This document shows, piece after piece, positions 8,721-18,710 of a DNA stretch of 64,000 nt. The stretch is from assembly GCA_945288535.1 (NCBI GenBank), contig CALYQQ010000011.1, positions 45,255 through 109,254 of the forward strand, given 5' to 3'. Origin of the DNA: an uncultured Enterobacterales bacterium. Lineage in GTDB: Bacteria > Pseudomonadota > Gammaproteobacteria > Enterobacterales > CALYQQ01. Made by a program: the position numbers and the translations under genes. Under the pieces are notes generated by a model. The model was given only the letters and a program-made list of their open reading frames with translations. It had not been told where the DNA came from and searched no databases. Position 1 is the first letter of the stretch. Each line of letters starts with the position of its first letter.

Positions 8721-9932
8721 ATGAAAAAGTTAAATGTTATATTACTTAGTACGCTATTCACTGCAATCTCTGTCCAAACAATAGCAAAAGAATTTGTCTT
8801 AACTGATACTAAAGCGGATATTTTTGTAGGTAATTGGTCTATTACTAATAAAGATATGAATATTAGTGATAAGGCATTTAAAATAGAAAATAAGGTCCTC
8901 GTTGGGGGCAAACAACATGGCAGTGAAGTAATTACTTTGACAAGTGAAGATTTTTCTTTATCAGTAAGTCCAACGCGTGGTATGAGCATTTTGTCAGCAA
9001 AAGGCAATGGCGTTCGTATAGGTTGGGATTCTCCTATCGACGAAGTTGTTAATCCTGCTTATATCAATTTAGAAAGTCGTGGTGGTTTAGGTTGGCTTGA
9101 TGGGTTCAATGAAATGATGGTTCGCTGTGGCTTTGAATGGACAGGTCATCCAGTGGTTGTTGATGGTCGAACCTATTCAATACACGGTCGTGCCGGGAAT
9201 ACACCGGCATCTAATGTCGTTATCAATATTGAAGAAATGCCCCCTTATACCATAAAAATCCGTGGGTTAATTAAAGAAAATACATTTAAAAATAGCAAAT
9301 TAGAAACACAAACAGAGCTTCGCTATGTTCCTGGAACACATTCTTTTACGGTACATGACGTACTCACTAATCAATCAGATTATGCAAAAGATTACCAAAT
9401 TATTTATCATAGCAATTTTGGTACACCCCTTCTTGAAGAGGGTGCTCAATTTTTTGCACCTGTCAAAGAAATTTCCCCATTTAATGAATATGCAGTAAAA
9501 GGCCTAAAAAATTGGAAAACCTATTCAGCCCCGACAAAACACTTTGACGAAGAAGTCTTTAATTTAGTGTTATTAGCAGAAAACACTGGTCAAACAATGG
9601 CAATGCTATCCAATAAAGCAAATGATAAAGCTGTGTTGATGGAATTTAATTTAAACCAATTACCCGTATTAAGTTTATGGAAAAATACAGATACTCTAAA
9701 ACAAGGGTATGTCACCGGAATTGAGCCAGGTACTAGTTTTGCTTATCCTGTAACTATTGAAAAAGCACACGGTCGAGTAAAACAACTACAACCAGGCGAG
9801 AAAACAGAATTTACCTTAATTTATACATTATTAACCAATAATCACGATATAAAACATTATCAAGACCGGATTAATAATATACAAAAGCAAGCTAGAACAA
9901 ATGTAATAGAAAAGCCAATATTAATGCAATAA
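8721..9932 (+). CDS. Exported DUF4432-family protein (aldose-epimerase fold)
   Basis: A 403-residue protein of the DUF4432 family, which has the beta-sandwich fold of galactose mutarotase and aldose 1-epimerases. The residues MKKLNVILLSTLFTAISVQT plus IAKE form a signal peptide, so the protein should be periplasmic. Family-like segments include SVSPTRGMSILSA, GWDSPIDEVVNP, GGLGWLDGFNEMMVRCG and YSIHGRAGNTPA, followed by IYHSNFGTPLLEEG. The substrate is unknown; a carbohydrate role is inferred from the fold. A good ribosome site (AGAGGGA) precedes the ATG. It is separated from fruA by 260 bp and a hairpin, so it is probably its own unit. It ends with a strong terminator. Confidence 0.8.
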   Translation: MKKLNVILLSTLFTAISVQTIAKEFVLTDTKADIFVGNWSITNKDMNISDKAFKIENKVLVGGKQHGSEVITLTSEDFSLSVSPTRGMSILSAKGNGVRIGWDSPIDEVVNPAYINLESRGGLGWLDGFNEMMVRCGFEWTGHPVVVDGRTYSIHGRAGNTPASNVVINIEEMPPYTIKIRGLIKENTFKNSKLETQTELRYVPGTHSFTVHDVLTNQSDYAKDYQIIYHSNFGTPLLEEGAQFFAPVKEISPFNEYAVKGLKNWKTYSAPTKHFDEEVFNLVLLAENTGQTMAMLSNKANDKAVLMEFNLNQLPVLSLWKNTDTLKQGYVTGIEPGTSFAYPVTIEKAHGRVKQLQPGEKTEFTLIYTLLTNNHDIKHYQDRINNIQKQARTNVIEKPILMQ

Positions 9933-10005
9933 TTTTTATTATTTCAAAAATTATTTCAATTATGTTCTATAATCAATTTGTCCTCGACATGTTTTTACTT
10001 TTTAG

Positions 10006-10048
10006 ACACTCTTTAATATAGCTTAGCGATATTAAAGAGTGTTTTTTT
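10006..10048 (+). terminator. Rho-independent terminator of the DUF4432 gene
   Basis: A 14-bp perfect stem (10006-10019 with 10029-10042) and a 9-base loop, followed by a run of T residues to 10048. This is the clearest intrinsic terminator of the window. Confidence 0.9.
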
Positions 10049-10254
10049 ATAGTCAGGTAGGTCGTCTTAATCAGTCTTCTTCTCATCTTAATCAATAAAA
10101 TAGATGTGTATTTATGTTTACTCGCTATTTTATTCTATTAAATCCTAACCAATAAATACTATTATTTTATTGGTTAGGAGAAAAGAAGTTACTTAGTACT
10201 TCTATTACATTGAATGTTATCTAGTCTCATTCGAAATATACAAGATATTATCGT

Positions 10255-11414
10255 ATGGATCGTCGTAATTTATTAAAGTCATCTGGACTATTACTTGGCA
10301 GTATTACTGCTAATCTACTGATTTCAATCAGTCTCGTCACGCAAAAGGAAAACTATTCATCCTATCACTGCGACAAAAAATAGGCCTATTTTGTTAACCT
10401 TTAATGAGAATTCGTTAGGTATGTTACCTAAGGCATTCCAAGCGGTTATTAAAGATTTAGCTAATTCTTTTCATTATCCTGATCAAGAATGTAAAATGTT
10501 ACTGAATACTCTAGCCGAAACGTATAAAGTAATGTCAGAATAAATTACACTTGGTAATATGTTCATCAGAAACAATTCAGGCCACAATTCAAGCGATTAT
10601 CCTAAAATATTAGAGAAAAGAAAAAATATACAATTAGTTGTGCCAGAGCCTACGTTTAATTATGCTGAATTATATGCAAAACCACTTGACATCACGATTT
10701 GTAAAGTGCCTCTTCCATTAAAAATGAAATTTGATTTATGTGCAATGCAAAATCAAATTGAGTATTTTAATGATCTATCACTTGTTTATTTATATCATCG
10801 TAATAATCCCACGGCTATAATTACACATTCAAATCAATTAGATAACTGGATCGCACAATTACGCAAAAACAGATTTTTTCTGATTAATGAGGCTTATACG
10901 GAATACGTTGACAGTCCAAATGTTAAAAGTACTATTAAATTAATTGTTGTAGAACATCAAAATATTATAATTATGCGGACTCTTTCGAAGATTTATGCCT
11001 TAGCAGTTTTACGCATTGGCTATGGTATTGTTCATCCAGAAACAATTGCTAATATTGAATCCTTTATTTCTACTGATAATATAAATTATGCTAAAGCAAC
11101 TACCACTTTAATATCCTTAAAAGACACGACTTTTCTTACGTTAAATCGTGACTCAAAATTCATTTCCCAAAATATTATTACGACAATATTACAAGAATTG
11201 AATATAGATTATCCCCATCACAAATTAACTTTCTTTTTCATAGAATTAAAAAAGAAGTAAAAACGTATCAAGAATATATGAAATATCATCATATCTATGT
11301 GGGGCTGAATTTCCACCTGTTGCATCCTAGTGTCGTCTCACGTCAGGTAATCCTGAAAAAATGCTTACGTTTGTTAATGTGCTAAAACAGATACGTACTG
11401 ATGGGTTAATTTAA
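10255..11414 (+). pseudogene. Broken Tat-signal HisC-like aminotransferase
   Basis: A decayed PLP-dependent aminotransferase resembling histidinol-phosphate aminotransferase, with a twin-arginine start. The ATG at 10255 opens MDRRNLLKSSGLLLGSI, a Tat-type signal that stops at 10381. The homology continues one frame over (PILLTFNENSLGMLPKAF) until an in-frame TAA at 10541, then ITLGN, then two compensating shifts near 10560 and 10610. A long open stretch follows, with VVPEPTFNYAELYAKP, TLSKIYAL and LRIGYG. A further shift near 11240 (KKEVKTYQEYMK) and a TAG inside EFPPVAS precede a tail FVNVLKQIRTDGLI ending at 11414. The usual D-E-A-Y has become NEAY. The 233-codon open stretch at 10559-11260 is therefore a fragment, not a gene. 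Confidence 0.88.
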
Positions 11415-11425
11415 TTTTACTTAAT

Positions 11426-11457
11426 AATGATAATCGGATTGATAACCGATTATCATT
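11426..11457. terminator. Hairpin between the pseudogene and waaA
   Basis: A 12-bp perfect stem (AATGATAATCGG at 11426-11437 with CCGATTATCATT at 11446-11457) with an 8-base loop lies in the spacer between convergent units. The flanks are T-rich on both strands, which suits a bidirectional terminator. Confidence 0.6.
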
Positions 11458-11512
11458 ATGCCTATTTTCCTTTAAATTTTATTAAGCTAAATGTGTGTCT
11501 TAATAAGAAATC

Positions 11513-12778
11513 TTATTGAGGTAAATACGGCTTTAATTGCGTTAGCAATCGTGCTAAAGCACCCTGATTTTGGTGCAATACTTCAGATGCAGCATGACCA
11601 ATTTGTTGGCGGTGCTGACTATCATTGAGTAATTCTTTAATACAATTTACTAGTGTGCTCTCATCAGTAACGGTAATTAATGCCCCAGCTTGTGTTAGCT
11701 TATTACAAATATCTTTAAAATTAAACGTATGAGGCCCCATTAAGACAGGGATAGCATGTGCTGCTGGCTCTAGTGGATTATGCCCCCCTCGCTCAATCAA
11801 GCTACCGCCAACAAAGGCTAAATCACTTATTCCGTAAAATAGCATTAATTCCCCCATAGTATCGGCTACCACAACTTGAGTTGAACTATTAGGGATTTGA
11901 CCACTTGTTCGCGTAATATAACTAAATGACATTTTATTAACTAACTGACATACTTGAGAAAAACGTTCAGGATGGCGTGGTGCCAGTATCAACAGTAAGT
12001 CAGGATAAGTTTGTAATAGCTTTTTATGCGATTGTAATATTATTTGGTCTTCACCTTCATGCGTACTCGCTGCTATCCATACAGGACGATGATGTGCCCA
12101 TTGTCGACGTAAAGTTACTGCTTTAGCCGCTAAACCTGGGGTGACGGCAATATCAAATTTAATACTTCCCATCACCACCAAATGAGACCGTTTAACGCCA
12201 AGAGATTTAAATTGTTCACCATCTTCTTCTGTTTGGACAGCAATAAGCGTGATACGCTGCAGTATGGATTGGATCATTTTTCCTAATTTTCGGTAGCCTT
12301 GTGCAGAACGTTCTGATAAGCGCGCATTAGCGATGACCAGAGGTATATTATGCTTATGTAGATAAGTAATCATATTTGGCCATAATTCAGTTTCCATAAC
12401 GATAACTAAACAAGGTTGCACATGGCAAAAAAAACGATGCAATGCACAAGGAAGATCATAAGGCAAATAGACATGATTAATACCGTTGCCAAATGCTGAC
12501 CGAACACGTTCAGAGCCAGTCGGTGTCATTGTCGTGACGGTAATAGAGATATCTGGATAATAGTAACGTAATGCTCGAACCAATGGAATTGCTGCCAATG
12601 TTTCCCCAACAGAAACAGAATGTAATAGAATACCGCCTGGAGATACTTTACCTTTACAAAAACCGTAACGTTCAAGGATCCGCTTGCGATAAGCGGGGGC
12701 TTTCCTGCTACGCCATAATAAACGGCCCCAAATAGCAGGTTGAATTAAATAAAGTAATAAAGTGTATAAAAATTGCAT
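11513..12778 (-). CDS. waaA: 3-deoxy-D-manno-octulosonic acid (Kdo) transferase WaaA
   Basis: Transfers Kdo from CMP-Kdo to the lipid A precursor at the cytoplasmic face of the inner membrane, an essential step of LPS inner-core assembly. The 421 residues match E. coli WaaA/KdtA (425). It has an N-terminal membrane anchor (LYTLLLYLIQPAIWG), then HSVSVGET, whose glutamate (about residue 59) is the proposed catalytic base. METELWPN and ILAPRHPERF follow, with a C-terminal CMP-binding half containing GGSLIERGGHNPLEPA. It points away from the waaL gene across a 245-bp divergent promoter region. Confidence 0.96.
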   Translation of the reverse strand: MQFLYTLLLYLIQPAIWGRLLWRSRKAPAYRKRILERYGFCKGKVSPGGILLHSVSVGETLAAIPLVRALRYYYPDISITVTTMTPTGSERVRSAFGNGINHVYLPYDLPCALHRFFCHVQPCLVIVMETELWPNMITYLHKHNIPLVIANARLSERSAQGYRKLGKMIQSILQRITLIAVQTEEDGEQFKSLGVKRSHLVVMGSIKFDIAVTPGLAAKAVTLRRQWAHHRPVWIAASTHEGEDQIILQSHKKLLQTYPDLLLILAPRHPERFSQVCQLVNKMSFSYITRTSGQIPNSSTQVVVADTMGELMLFYGISDLAFVGGSLIERGGHNPLEPAAHAIPVLMGPHTFNFKDICNKLTQAGALITVTDESTLVNCIKELLNDSQHRQQIGHAASEVLHQNQGALARLLTQLKPYLPQ

Positions 12779-13023
12779 TAAACGTTTCTTAGCAAAAATA
12801 ATCTCATTTTAACACATACTACAGTATAATCGACTAATGAATATGAACCATTATTTTACTTGTAAAAATTTTAAGTAACAGTATAAACGTAATTTTCATC
12901 TTTCTGGAAAATTCCTGACTGTATAAGGTTTATCTATCACCATAATGCTATACTGTAACAAATTAAATAACAATCTTTTCAATTCATCATTATAGAATTA
13001 TTTATTAAGGGTATGGAATTATA

Positions 13024-14265
13024 ATGCCAGTTGCATCGACTAACTTAACTCTTGCCAGAATAGCTGTTTTTCTTCCATTAATCACAGCATTTCTATTGGG
13101 TTTTTCATTACCAGTTTCAATTGTATTACTCAATGCAGTAACAATATTGGTAGTTTTATCTATTATATTTAATTATAAAATTTTTCTAACAACATTAACG
13201 GCAGTATTAAAACAACCTATTTGCTATTTGCCATTATTAATGTTTATGTTATTGCTCATTTCACTTTTTTATTCAGATAATCAATCAGCAAAGATTATGT
13301 TATCTAAATATAGAAAATTAGTTTATATCTTACCTCTTATCTCTTTTTTTCTGATCAATACAAAATTACGTGCAGCAACCATAAAAGGTTTTTTAATTGC
13401 GAATACCCTTATTCTTAGCTTATCAATTATAGCCAGTCTAAATTGGTTTAATGTTTTTAATATCCGTCCCGAAAATCCAACCGTTTTTCGCTTGCATATT
13501 ACACAAAATTTCTTTATGTCAATTAGTTGTTTGTTTTGGCTAATACTAGCAAAACAAACACAGGGTTGTCAGCGTTATATTTATTTACTACTTGTTATTT
13601 TGGGTCTTTATGATGTGCTGTTTTTAGTAAATGGCCGCATTGGTTATTTGACTATTTTGGTCGGAATGGTAACTTACTTATGGCTAACATTAAAAAATAA
13701 TCAACGAGTTGCTTTATTAATTACCACTGCCATTCTTATATTATCAATTGCTATATTACCAAATAAAGCAAAAGATAGAATTACTCTCGGCATAAACGAA
13801 ATCCATACCTGCGCATTAAGTATACATCATAATAATATTAATGGAGATTCATGTAATACGTCCATGGGAGCCAGAACTGAATTTATCTATATAGCATTGA
13901 AAAAAATTATTGCGTCCCCTGTTATTGGTCATGGTGCCGGTGGATTTACATATCATAATGAGAAAACGAATCAACTACATGTCAATCCTCATAACGAATA
14001 TTTAATGCAAACAGTGCAATCGGGTCTCATTGGTTTAATGCTATTTTTAGCCTGGGTTGGTGTTATGTATCGTGCCAGTTTTCAATTTACAGGCGATGAG
14101 AAAGCCCTCTTTATATCATTAATCACTGCTTATATGGCTGGCAATTTATTTAACTCATTTATACTTGACCATGCTGAAGGTTTTGGTTTTATGATGTTAG
14201 CGGCTACACTAGCCACTCATCAATTAAGAAACCAGGTATCATCCGCAAATAGACGAGATAAATAA
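13024..14265 (+). CDS. waaL: O-antigen ligase family membrane protein (WaaL-type)
   Basis: A 413-residue polytopic membrane protein of the Wzy_C/O-antigen ligase family. WaaL joins undecaprenyl-linked polysaccharide to the lipid A core on the periplasmic side. About ten hydrophobic segments are visible. A large periplasmic loop before the last helices holds GHGAGGFTYHNE and NPHNEYLMQTVQSGLIGL, and the H-N-E/Y motif is typical of the family. Position supports waaL over a Wzy polymerase: it lies between waaA and waaC, where enterics carry waaL. Its strand is opposite to all other core genes here. The acceptor and donor cannot be deduced. Confidence 0.8.
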   Translation: MPVASTNLTLARIAVFLPLITAFLLGFSLPVSIVLLNAVTILVVLSIIFNYKIFLTTLTAVLKQPICYLPLLMFMLLLISLFYSDNQSAKIMLSKYRKLVYILPLISFFLINTKLRAATIKGFLIANTLILSLSIIASLNWFNVFNIRPENPTVFRLHITQNFFMSISCLFWLILAKQTQGCQRYIYLLLVILGLYDVLFLVNGRIGYLTILVGMVTYLWLTLKNNQRVALLITTAILILSIAILPNKAKDRITLGINEIHTCALSIHHNNINGDSCNTSMGARTEFIYIALKKIIASPVIGHGAGGFTYHNEKTNQLHVNPHNEYLMQTVQSGLIGLMLFLAWVGVMYRASFQFTGDEKALFISLITAYMAGNLFNSFILDHAEGFGFMMLAATLATHQLRNQVSSANRRDK

Positions 14266-14306
14266 AATAAACATGTCTTAAATTAAGTGAACTACATAAG
14301 TAATAA

Positions 14307-14342
14307 CCCCTTAATAAAGTTTAATTAAAACGTATTAAGGGG
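14307..14342. terminator. Bidirectional hairpin between waaL and waaC
   Basis: A 10-bp stem (CCCCTTAATA at 14307-14316 with TATTAAGGGG at 14333-14342), with a 16-base loop that can itself pair (TTTAATTAAA), lies between two convergent stop codons. Confidence 0.55.
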
Positions 14343-14371
14343 GATAATAATACTTTAGCCTATTTCGATAG

Positions 14372-15352
14372 TTACTCATTCACTAAAATATGGTTACCAA
14401 TTTTCTCAAATACGAGTTCAGGCTTGATACTAGCCATTTTACCGTTAGGTGATAATAAGCTTAACTGATGTTTACCATAACCACCAATAAGTCCTGGGTT
14501 GGTTGGACCATAAAGTGTTATATTCGGTTTATCAAGTGCTGCTGTTAAATGACTTAATCCAGTATCGACTGAAACAACACCTAATGCATTTGTAATCAAC
14601 TCTGCGATGTTTGATAAAGTGAGTTTATCCATTACGCTCACATAAGATAATCCTTCAGCAAGACGTAGGGCCCTAGCATGTTCTGATTCGGTTCCCCAAG
14701 GTAATTTTATCTGCAATCCCGAACTCTTCATCATTAATAATAAAGCACGCCAATAGTGTTCTGGCCAATGTTTATTATCTCGGGTAGTAGAATGTAAAAA
14801 AATTAGATAATTGCTTACCTTTTCATTCGGTTGCTTAATAAAATGAGTTGCAATTGCATAATCACCCTGTGCATTCGGATATTTATAACCAAGACTCATA
14901 GCAAAAAGCTGTCTTATGCGTTCAACGGCATGTTGTTGTTTATCTACATTATGACGAACTTGATAAAACAGGCTTGCTAATGGCTCTCTAGCACTATGCC
15001 AATCTAAACCATGGCGAATACCATGTGCTTTTCTCGCAACAAAAACAGCACTTTTTAATAGTCCTTGAGCGTCAATCACCGCATCATAATGTCTTTCTTG
15101 TAACTGATGATAAAACTGCTTGCGTTGCAATATATGTTGTTGGCTAAACCATCGTTTTCGCCAACGGCGTAAAGCGACGGGAAAAACACGTGTTACAGCA
15201 GGATGCCAAGTTGGGATTTGTGAAAAATTTTCTTCAACAACCCAATCAAATTTAATATTTGGCAATACCTTCATTGCATCGGTCAACGCGGGTAATGTAT
15301 GTAATACATCTCCCATTGATGATGTTTTTACAATTAATACATGACGATTCAC
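14372..15352 (-). CDS. waaC: LPS heptosyltransferase I WaaC
   Basis: A GT-9 glycosyltransferase adding the first L-glycero-D-manno-heptose to Kdo2-lipid A. The 326 residues match E. coli WaaC. The N-terminus IVKTSSMGDVLHTLPAL is the family signature with the catalytic aspartate. The C-terminal ADP-heptose-binding half carries LPWGTESEHARA and VSVDTGLSHLTAALDKPNITLYGPTNP in two adjoining stretches. The start codon overlaps the waaF stop by 4 bp, so hldD-waaF-waaC forms one operon. Confidence 0.96.
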   Translation of the reverse strand: MNRHVLIVKTSSMGDVLHTLPALTDAMKVLPNIKFDWVVEENFSQIPTWHPAVTRVFPVALRRWRKRWFSQQHILQRKQFYHQLQERHYDAVIDAQGLLKSAVFVARKAHGIRHGLDWHSAREPLASLFYQVRHNVDKQQHAVERIRQLFAMSLGYKYPNAQGDYAIATHFIKQPNEKVSNYLIFLHSTTRDNKHWPEHYWRALLLMMKSSGLQIKLPWGTESEHARALRLAEGLSYVSVMDKLTLSNIAELITNALGVVSVDTGLSHLTAALDKPNITLYGPTNPGLIGGYGKHQLSLLSPNGKMASIKPELVFEKIGNHILVNE

Positions 15353-16401
15353 AATGATTTCGCCTTATTTGTTAACAATACTCTTAATTCTTCTATTACC
15401 CGTTCAGGCTGAATATCGACTAAACTTTGATGGTACCCAGCCTGTGTATTACCTTTACGAATTTTATAATATCCCTTTATAAGACGAATAACGACAGCAT
15501 GTTGAGAAAGAGGTGGCGTAAAATCAGGGCTGGTGGGACCATATAGTGCAACCAAAGGTTTATCTAGCGCTGCGGCGATATGCATAAGACCAGAATCATT
15601 ACTTACTACTGCGTGACATCCCGCCAACATGATCACCGCTTCATCAAGTGTCGTTTTACCAGAAAGATTCTGGCAATAGACTAATTCTTCGGGCATCAGC
15701 ATTTGACAAATTTCGTCTCCTGCTTGTTGATCTTTAGCTGAACCGAATAATATGATTTGGAAACCTTCACTAATGAGTTTTTTAGCAAGCGTTGCATAAT
15801 GATAATGAGGCCAACGTTTCGCAGGACCAAATTCAGCGCCATGACAAAAACCAATAACTGGACGACAACTATTGAGAGCAAATCGCTCAAATAACGTAGT
15901 AATTTCTTGTTGTGAAACATTAAATTGAGGATTTAATAATGGCTTAGGTAAATCCGCTGCACTAGTTATTTTCCGTTTATCATAAGCAAGAGCAATATAA
16001 CGTTGGATCATAAGCGGAAACAGTTGTTTATCAAGGAAACGCATATCATTGATTAACCCATAACGCATTTCACCACGCCATCCAGTCCGTTTAGGAATAC
16101 GAGCCCAAAAAGGAACCAATGCAGATTTAAAGGAATTTGGTAAAATAATTGCTTGCTGATAATTAGCTTGGCGCAAAGAAAGACCTAATCGATAACGTTC
16201 TTTTAGTGCTAATGCACCATGGCCTAATGGCATTGCAATAGCATTATTAACTTCCGGCATTCGTGATAACAGAGGACGACACCATGCTGGTGCCATAACA
16301 TCGATGGTTATATCGGAATATTCCGCTTTAAGTGTCCGATATAATCCTTGAGACATCATCATATCGCCAACCCATGATGGTCCGATGACCAATATTTTCA
16401 T
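15349..16401 (-). CDS. waaF: LPS heptosyltransferase II WaaF
   Basis: A GT-9 glycosyltransferase that adds the second heptose to the LPS inner core. The 350 residues fit the family (E. coli 348). The start ILVIGPSWVGDMMMSQGLY is diagnostic of WaaF. FCHGAEFGPAKRWPHYH is the nucleotide-sugar loop, and VVSNDSGLMHIAAALDKP near the C-terminus binds ADP-heptose. It lies 81 bp after hldD and overlaps waaC by 4 bp, the order seen in E. coli. Confidence 0.96.
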   Translation of the reverse strand: MKILVIGPSWVGDMMMSQGLYRTLKAEYSDITIDVMAPAWCRPLLSRMPEVNNAIAMPLGHGALALKERYRLGLSLRQANYQQAIILPNSFKSALVPFWARIPKRTGWRGEMRYGLINDMRFLDKQLFPLMIQRYIALAYDKRKITSAADLPKPLLNPQFNVSQQEITTLFERFALNSCRPVIGFCHGAEFGPAKRWPHYHYATLAKKLISEGFQIILFGSAKDQQAGDEICQMLMPEELVYCQNLSGKTTLDEAVIMLAGCHAVVSNDSGLMHIAAALDKPLVALYGPTSPDFTPPLSQHAVVIRLIKGYYKIRKGNTQAGYHQSLVDIQPERVIEELRVLLTNKAKSL

Positions 16402-16482
16402 TCTGTTTTCTCCAACTTCAGAGCAACCGGATCGCTTAATCAGGCGTAAATACTAAAATGTGTTGCCATATAAACCCACGAT

Positions 16483-17424
16483 CTAGATAGACATACTTTC
16501 TTTATTTAACCAATGTAGGTATTCTGAAACACCTTCAGCAACTGTTTTAAATGGTTTATCATAACCTGCCGCAGTTACTTTGTTCATATCAGCTTGAGTA
16601 AAAGATTGATAATGTCCTTTTAGATGTTCTGGAAAAGGAATATACTCGATAACGCCTTTTTTATGATAATTAATTACTGCATCCGCAACTGCCTGAAAAG
16701 ATTCTGCTCGCCCTGTACCGCAATTAAATATGCCTGAAATACCTTTTTTCCAAAACCAAAGGTTAACTTGAGCAACATCGCCTACATAGATAAAATCGCG
16801 CCGAAAGTGTTCACTTCCCGCAAATAATTTTGGATTTTCACCTTTATTTATTTGATTATTAAGGTGGAAGGCAACACTCGCCATACTTCCTTTGTGATTT
16901 TCTCGTGGTCCATATACATTAAAATAACGGAAACCACATACTTGAGAGTCAATTTCTGGCAGCAGTTTACGTACGTATTGATCAAATAAAAATTTGGAAT
17001 AGCCATAGACATTTAAAGGCTTTTCATATTGACGTTCTTCTACAAAATTATTATCACGTCCACCATACGTTGCAGCCGATGATGCATAAAGGAAAGGAAT
17101 ACGACGTTCCAAACAATAATGTAGTACTTCTTTGGAATACTGATAGTTATTATCCATCATATATTTACCATCCCACTCTGTTGTCGCAGAGCAAGCACCT
17201 TCATGGAATATTGCGTCAATATCCCCCAGCGGATCTCCAGCAATAACGCTCATGAGAAACTCTTCTTTATCCATGTAATCGCTAATATCTAAATCAGCTA
17301 AATTAGAAAATTTAGTACCATCTTTAAGATTATCAACAACTAAAATATCCTGGTACCCTTGCTCATTAAGTGCTTTGATAATGTTACTGCCGATCATTCC
17401 GGCTCCGCCAGTTACTATAATCAT
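16483..17424 (-). CDS. hldD: ADP-L-glycero-D-manno-heptose 6-epimerase HldD
   Basis: An NAD(P)-dependent short-chain epimerase that converts ADP-D,D-heptose to ADP-L,D-heptose, the donor for WaaC and WaaF. The 313 residues match E. coli HldD (310). The Rossmann motif [14 protein letters not shown] is at the start, followed by DNLKDGTKF, the catalytic region SSAATYGG, and YGYSKFLFD with its Tyr-x-x-x-Lys pair. [12 protein letters not shown] and [12 protein letters not shown] follow. A strong ribosome site (AAGGGGATC) precedes the ATG. It is the first gene of the heptose operon. Confidence 0.97.
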   Translation of the reverse strand: MIIVTGGAGMIGSNIIKALNEQGYQDILVVDNLKDGTKFSNLADLDISDYMDKEEFLMSVIAGDPLGDIDAIFHEGACSATTEWDGKYMMDNNYQYSKEVLHYCLERRIPFLYASSAATYGGRDNNFVEERQYEKPLNVYGYSKFLFDQYVRKLLPEIDSQVCGFRYFNVYGPRENHKGSMASVAFHLNNQINKGENPKLFAGSEHFRRDFIYVGDVAQVNLWFWKKGISGIFNCGTGRAESFQAVADAVINYHKKGVIEYIPFPEHLKGHYQSFTQADMNKVTAAGYDKPFKTVAEGVSEYLHWLNKESMSI

Positions 17425-17624
17425 AAGATCCCCTTTTATTTATTCATTAACGTAATTAAATGCCTCAAACGATAGAATAAAAACACATATTCTCATAACG
17501 TTACAACATTCTATGCGATAACTTATTGCTTAGTTCTATTATCTTACGTTATACCCACTTAACATATGCTTATATCATGATTAGTGATTAGAAATAGTTA
17601 ATTGTTATACACAGTAATTAATTA

Positions 17625-18710
17625 TCAATTTAATGATTGATTGCTCTGTAACAAATTAGCACGTTCATTTTGACTCGGTTCTATTTTAGAAAAAAGTACA
17701 GATTTTTTATTTTGCAAGAGCAAATATTGTATTGGTACAGGGAATAATGATAATGACATTTGCAATTTTTGTTGATGTGTCAATGTATTTATAGACTTTG
17801 TTGGTTGGCCTGATAACGATTGTACAGATGTCGTATTACTTTCATCAATATTATTTAAGAAAATACGTTCGTTCTTTACCTTCTCTGTACTAAGCCTATT
17901 TTTCTTAAATTCGTTTGCTTCTAATTCTATTACAGCTATTGTATCTGTAGTGTCAACAAGCGTTCCATCATGCGCTTTTTCAGCTATTTTTTTTGTTTGT
18001 GTGAGCAATGCACTTGGAGTAACTAATGTTATATCAGCAGGCAATGTCGCTATTTCTTGTTGAAGAATTAATGCTGTTTCGGGATGAGGGTGGCCAATGA
18101 CAACAACAAAACCTTTTTTGCGTGCAATATCAATAGCAATATTAAATTGCCGGCGAATAGCATGCAAATTAATGTCATGATCAAGAAAAATATGCCGCTG
18201 TAGTGCCGGAACCCCTGATGCTAATGCGATTTGATAGCCTTTGCTTTTAGCAGATGTCATACTGTCGATAAAATAATAATCAGTCTGCTTTAGAACATTC
18301 ATAACACGTTGCATCGCTGCACTATTTGCAGTCATCGCACTTCCCATATGATTATTTATTCCTTTAGCATGGGGAATCTTTTTTATTGCCCGTTGTATGA
18401 TTTTTTCTATTTCTTCTTGTCCCATCGAAGGTAGCAATGTATTTCGCTCAAGATTCTGTCGAGAAATAGGCGCCATCGGTAAATGGATTAAAATTTCCCT
18501 ATCTTGTTGATATGCTTTCTTTGCCATTTCTAGACCATGCGGAGAGTCGGGTAGAATCGATATTGATATATTAGGTGATAACATCAAAATTTGGCTTTCT
18601 ATTTTGTGTCGGTAACCAAAATCATCAATAACTATTGCCATTTGGCCTGCATAACTCATAGGCAACCATAGCAAACAACTTAAACTAATCAGCAAGCGAC
18701 AAATGCGCAC
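17625..18710 (-). CDS. yibQ: Divergent polysaccharide deacetylase family protein YibQ
   Basis: A 361-residue exported protein of the divergent polysaccharide deacetylase family (DUF610). A signal peptide of about 21 residues ends in SYAGQ. The deacetylase-like fold begins with MAIVIDDFGYRH and continues with LPDSPHG, LIHLPMAP, NNHMGSAMT and VIGHPHPET. The last ~120 residues (after PSALLTQTKK) are low-complexity and extend beyond the E. coli protein (about 319 aa). Its function is not established. It lies next to envC, as in E. coli, and may act on peptidoglycan or another envelope polymer; that is inference from context. Confidence 0.88.
   Translation of the reverse strand: MRICRLLISLSCLLWLPMSYAGQMAIVIDDFGYRHKIESQILMLSPNISISILPDSPHGLEMAKKAYQQDREILIHLPMAPISRQNLERNTLLPSMGQEEIEKIIQRAIKKIPHAKGINNHMGSAMTANSAAMQRVMNVLKQTDYYFIDSMTSAKSKGYQIALASGVPALQRHIFLDHDINLHAIRRQFNIAIDIARKKGFVVVIGHPHPETALILQQEIATLPADITLVTPSALLTQTKKIAEKAHDGTLVDTTDTIAVIELEANEFKKNRLSTEKVKNERIFLNNIDESNTTSVQSLSGQPTKSINTLTHQQKLQMSLSLFPVPIQYLLLQNKKSVLFSKIEPSQNERANLLQSNQSLN

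Noticed and set aside
10559..11260. A 233-codon open frame that looks like a complete aminotransferase gene
   Set aside because: Its first ~20 codons are out of frame with the homology, and homologous sequence continues on both sides in other frames. It is a fragment of the pseudogene at 10255-11414.
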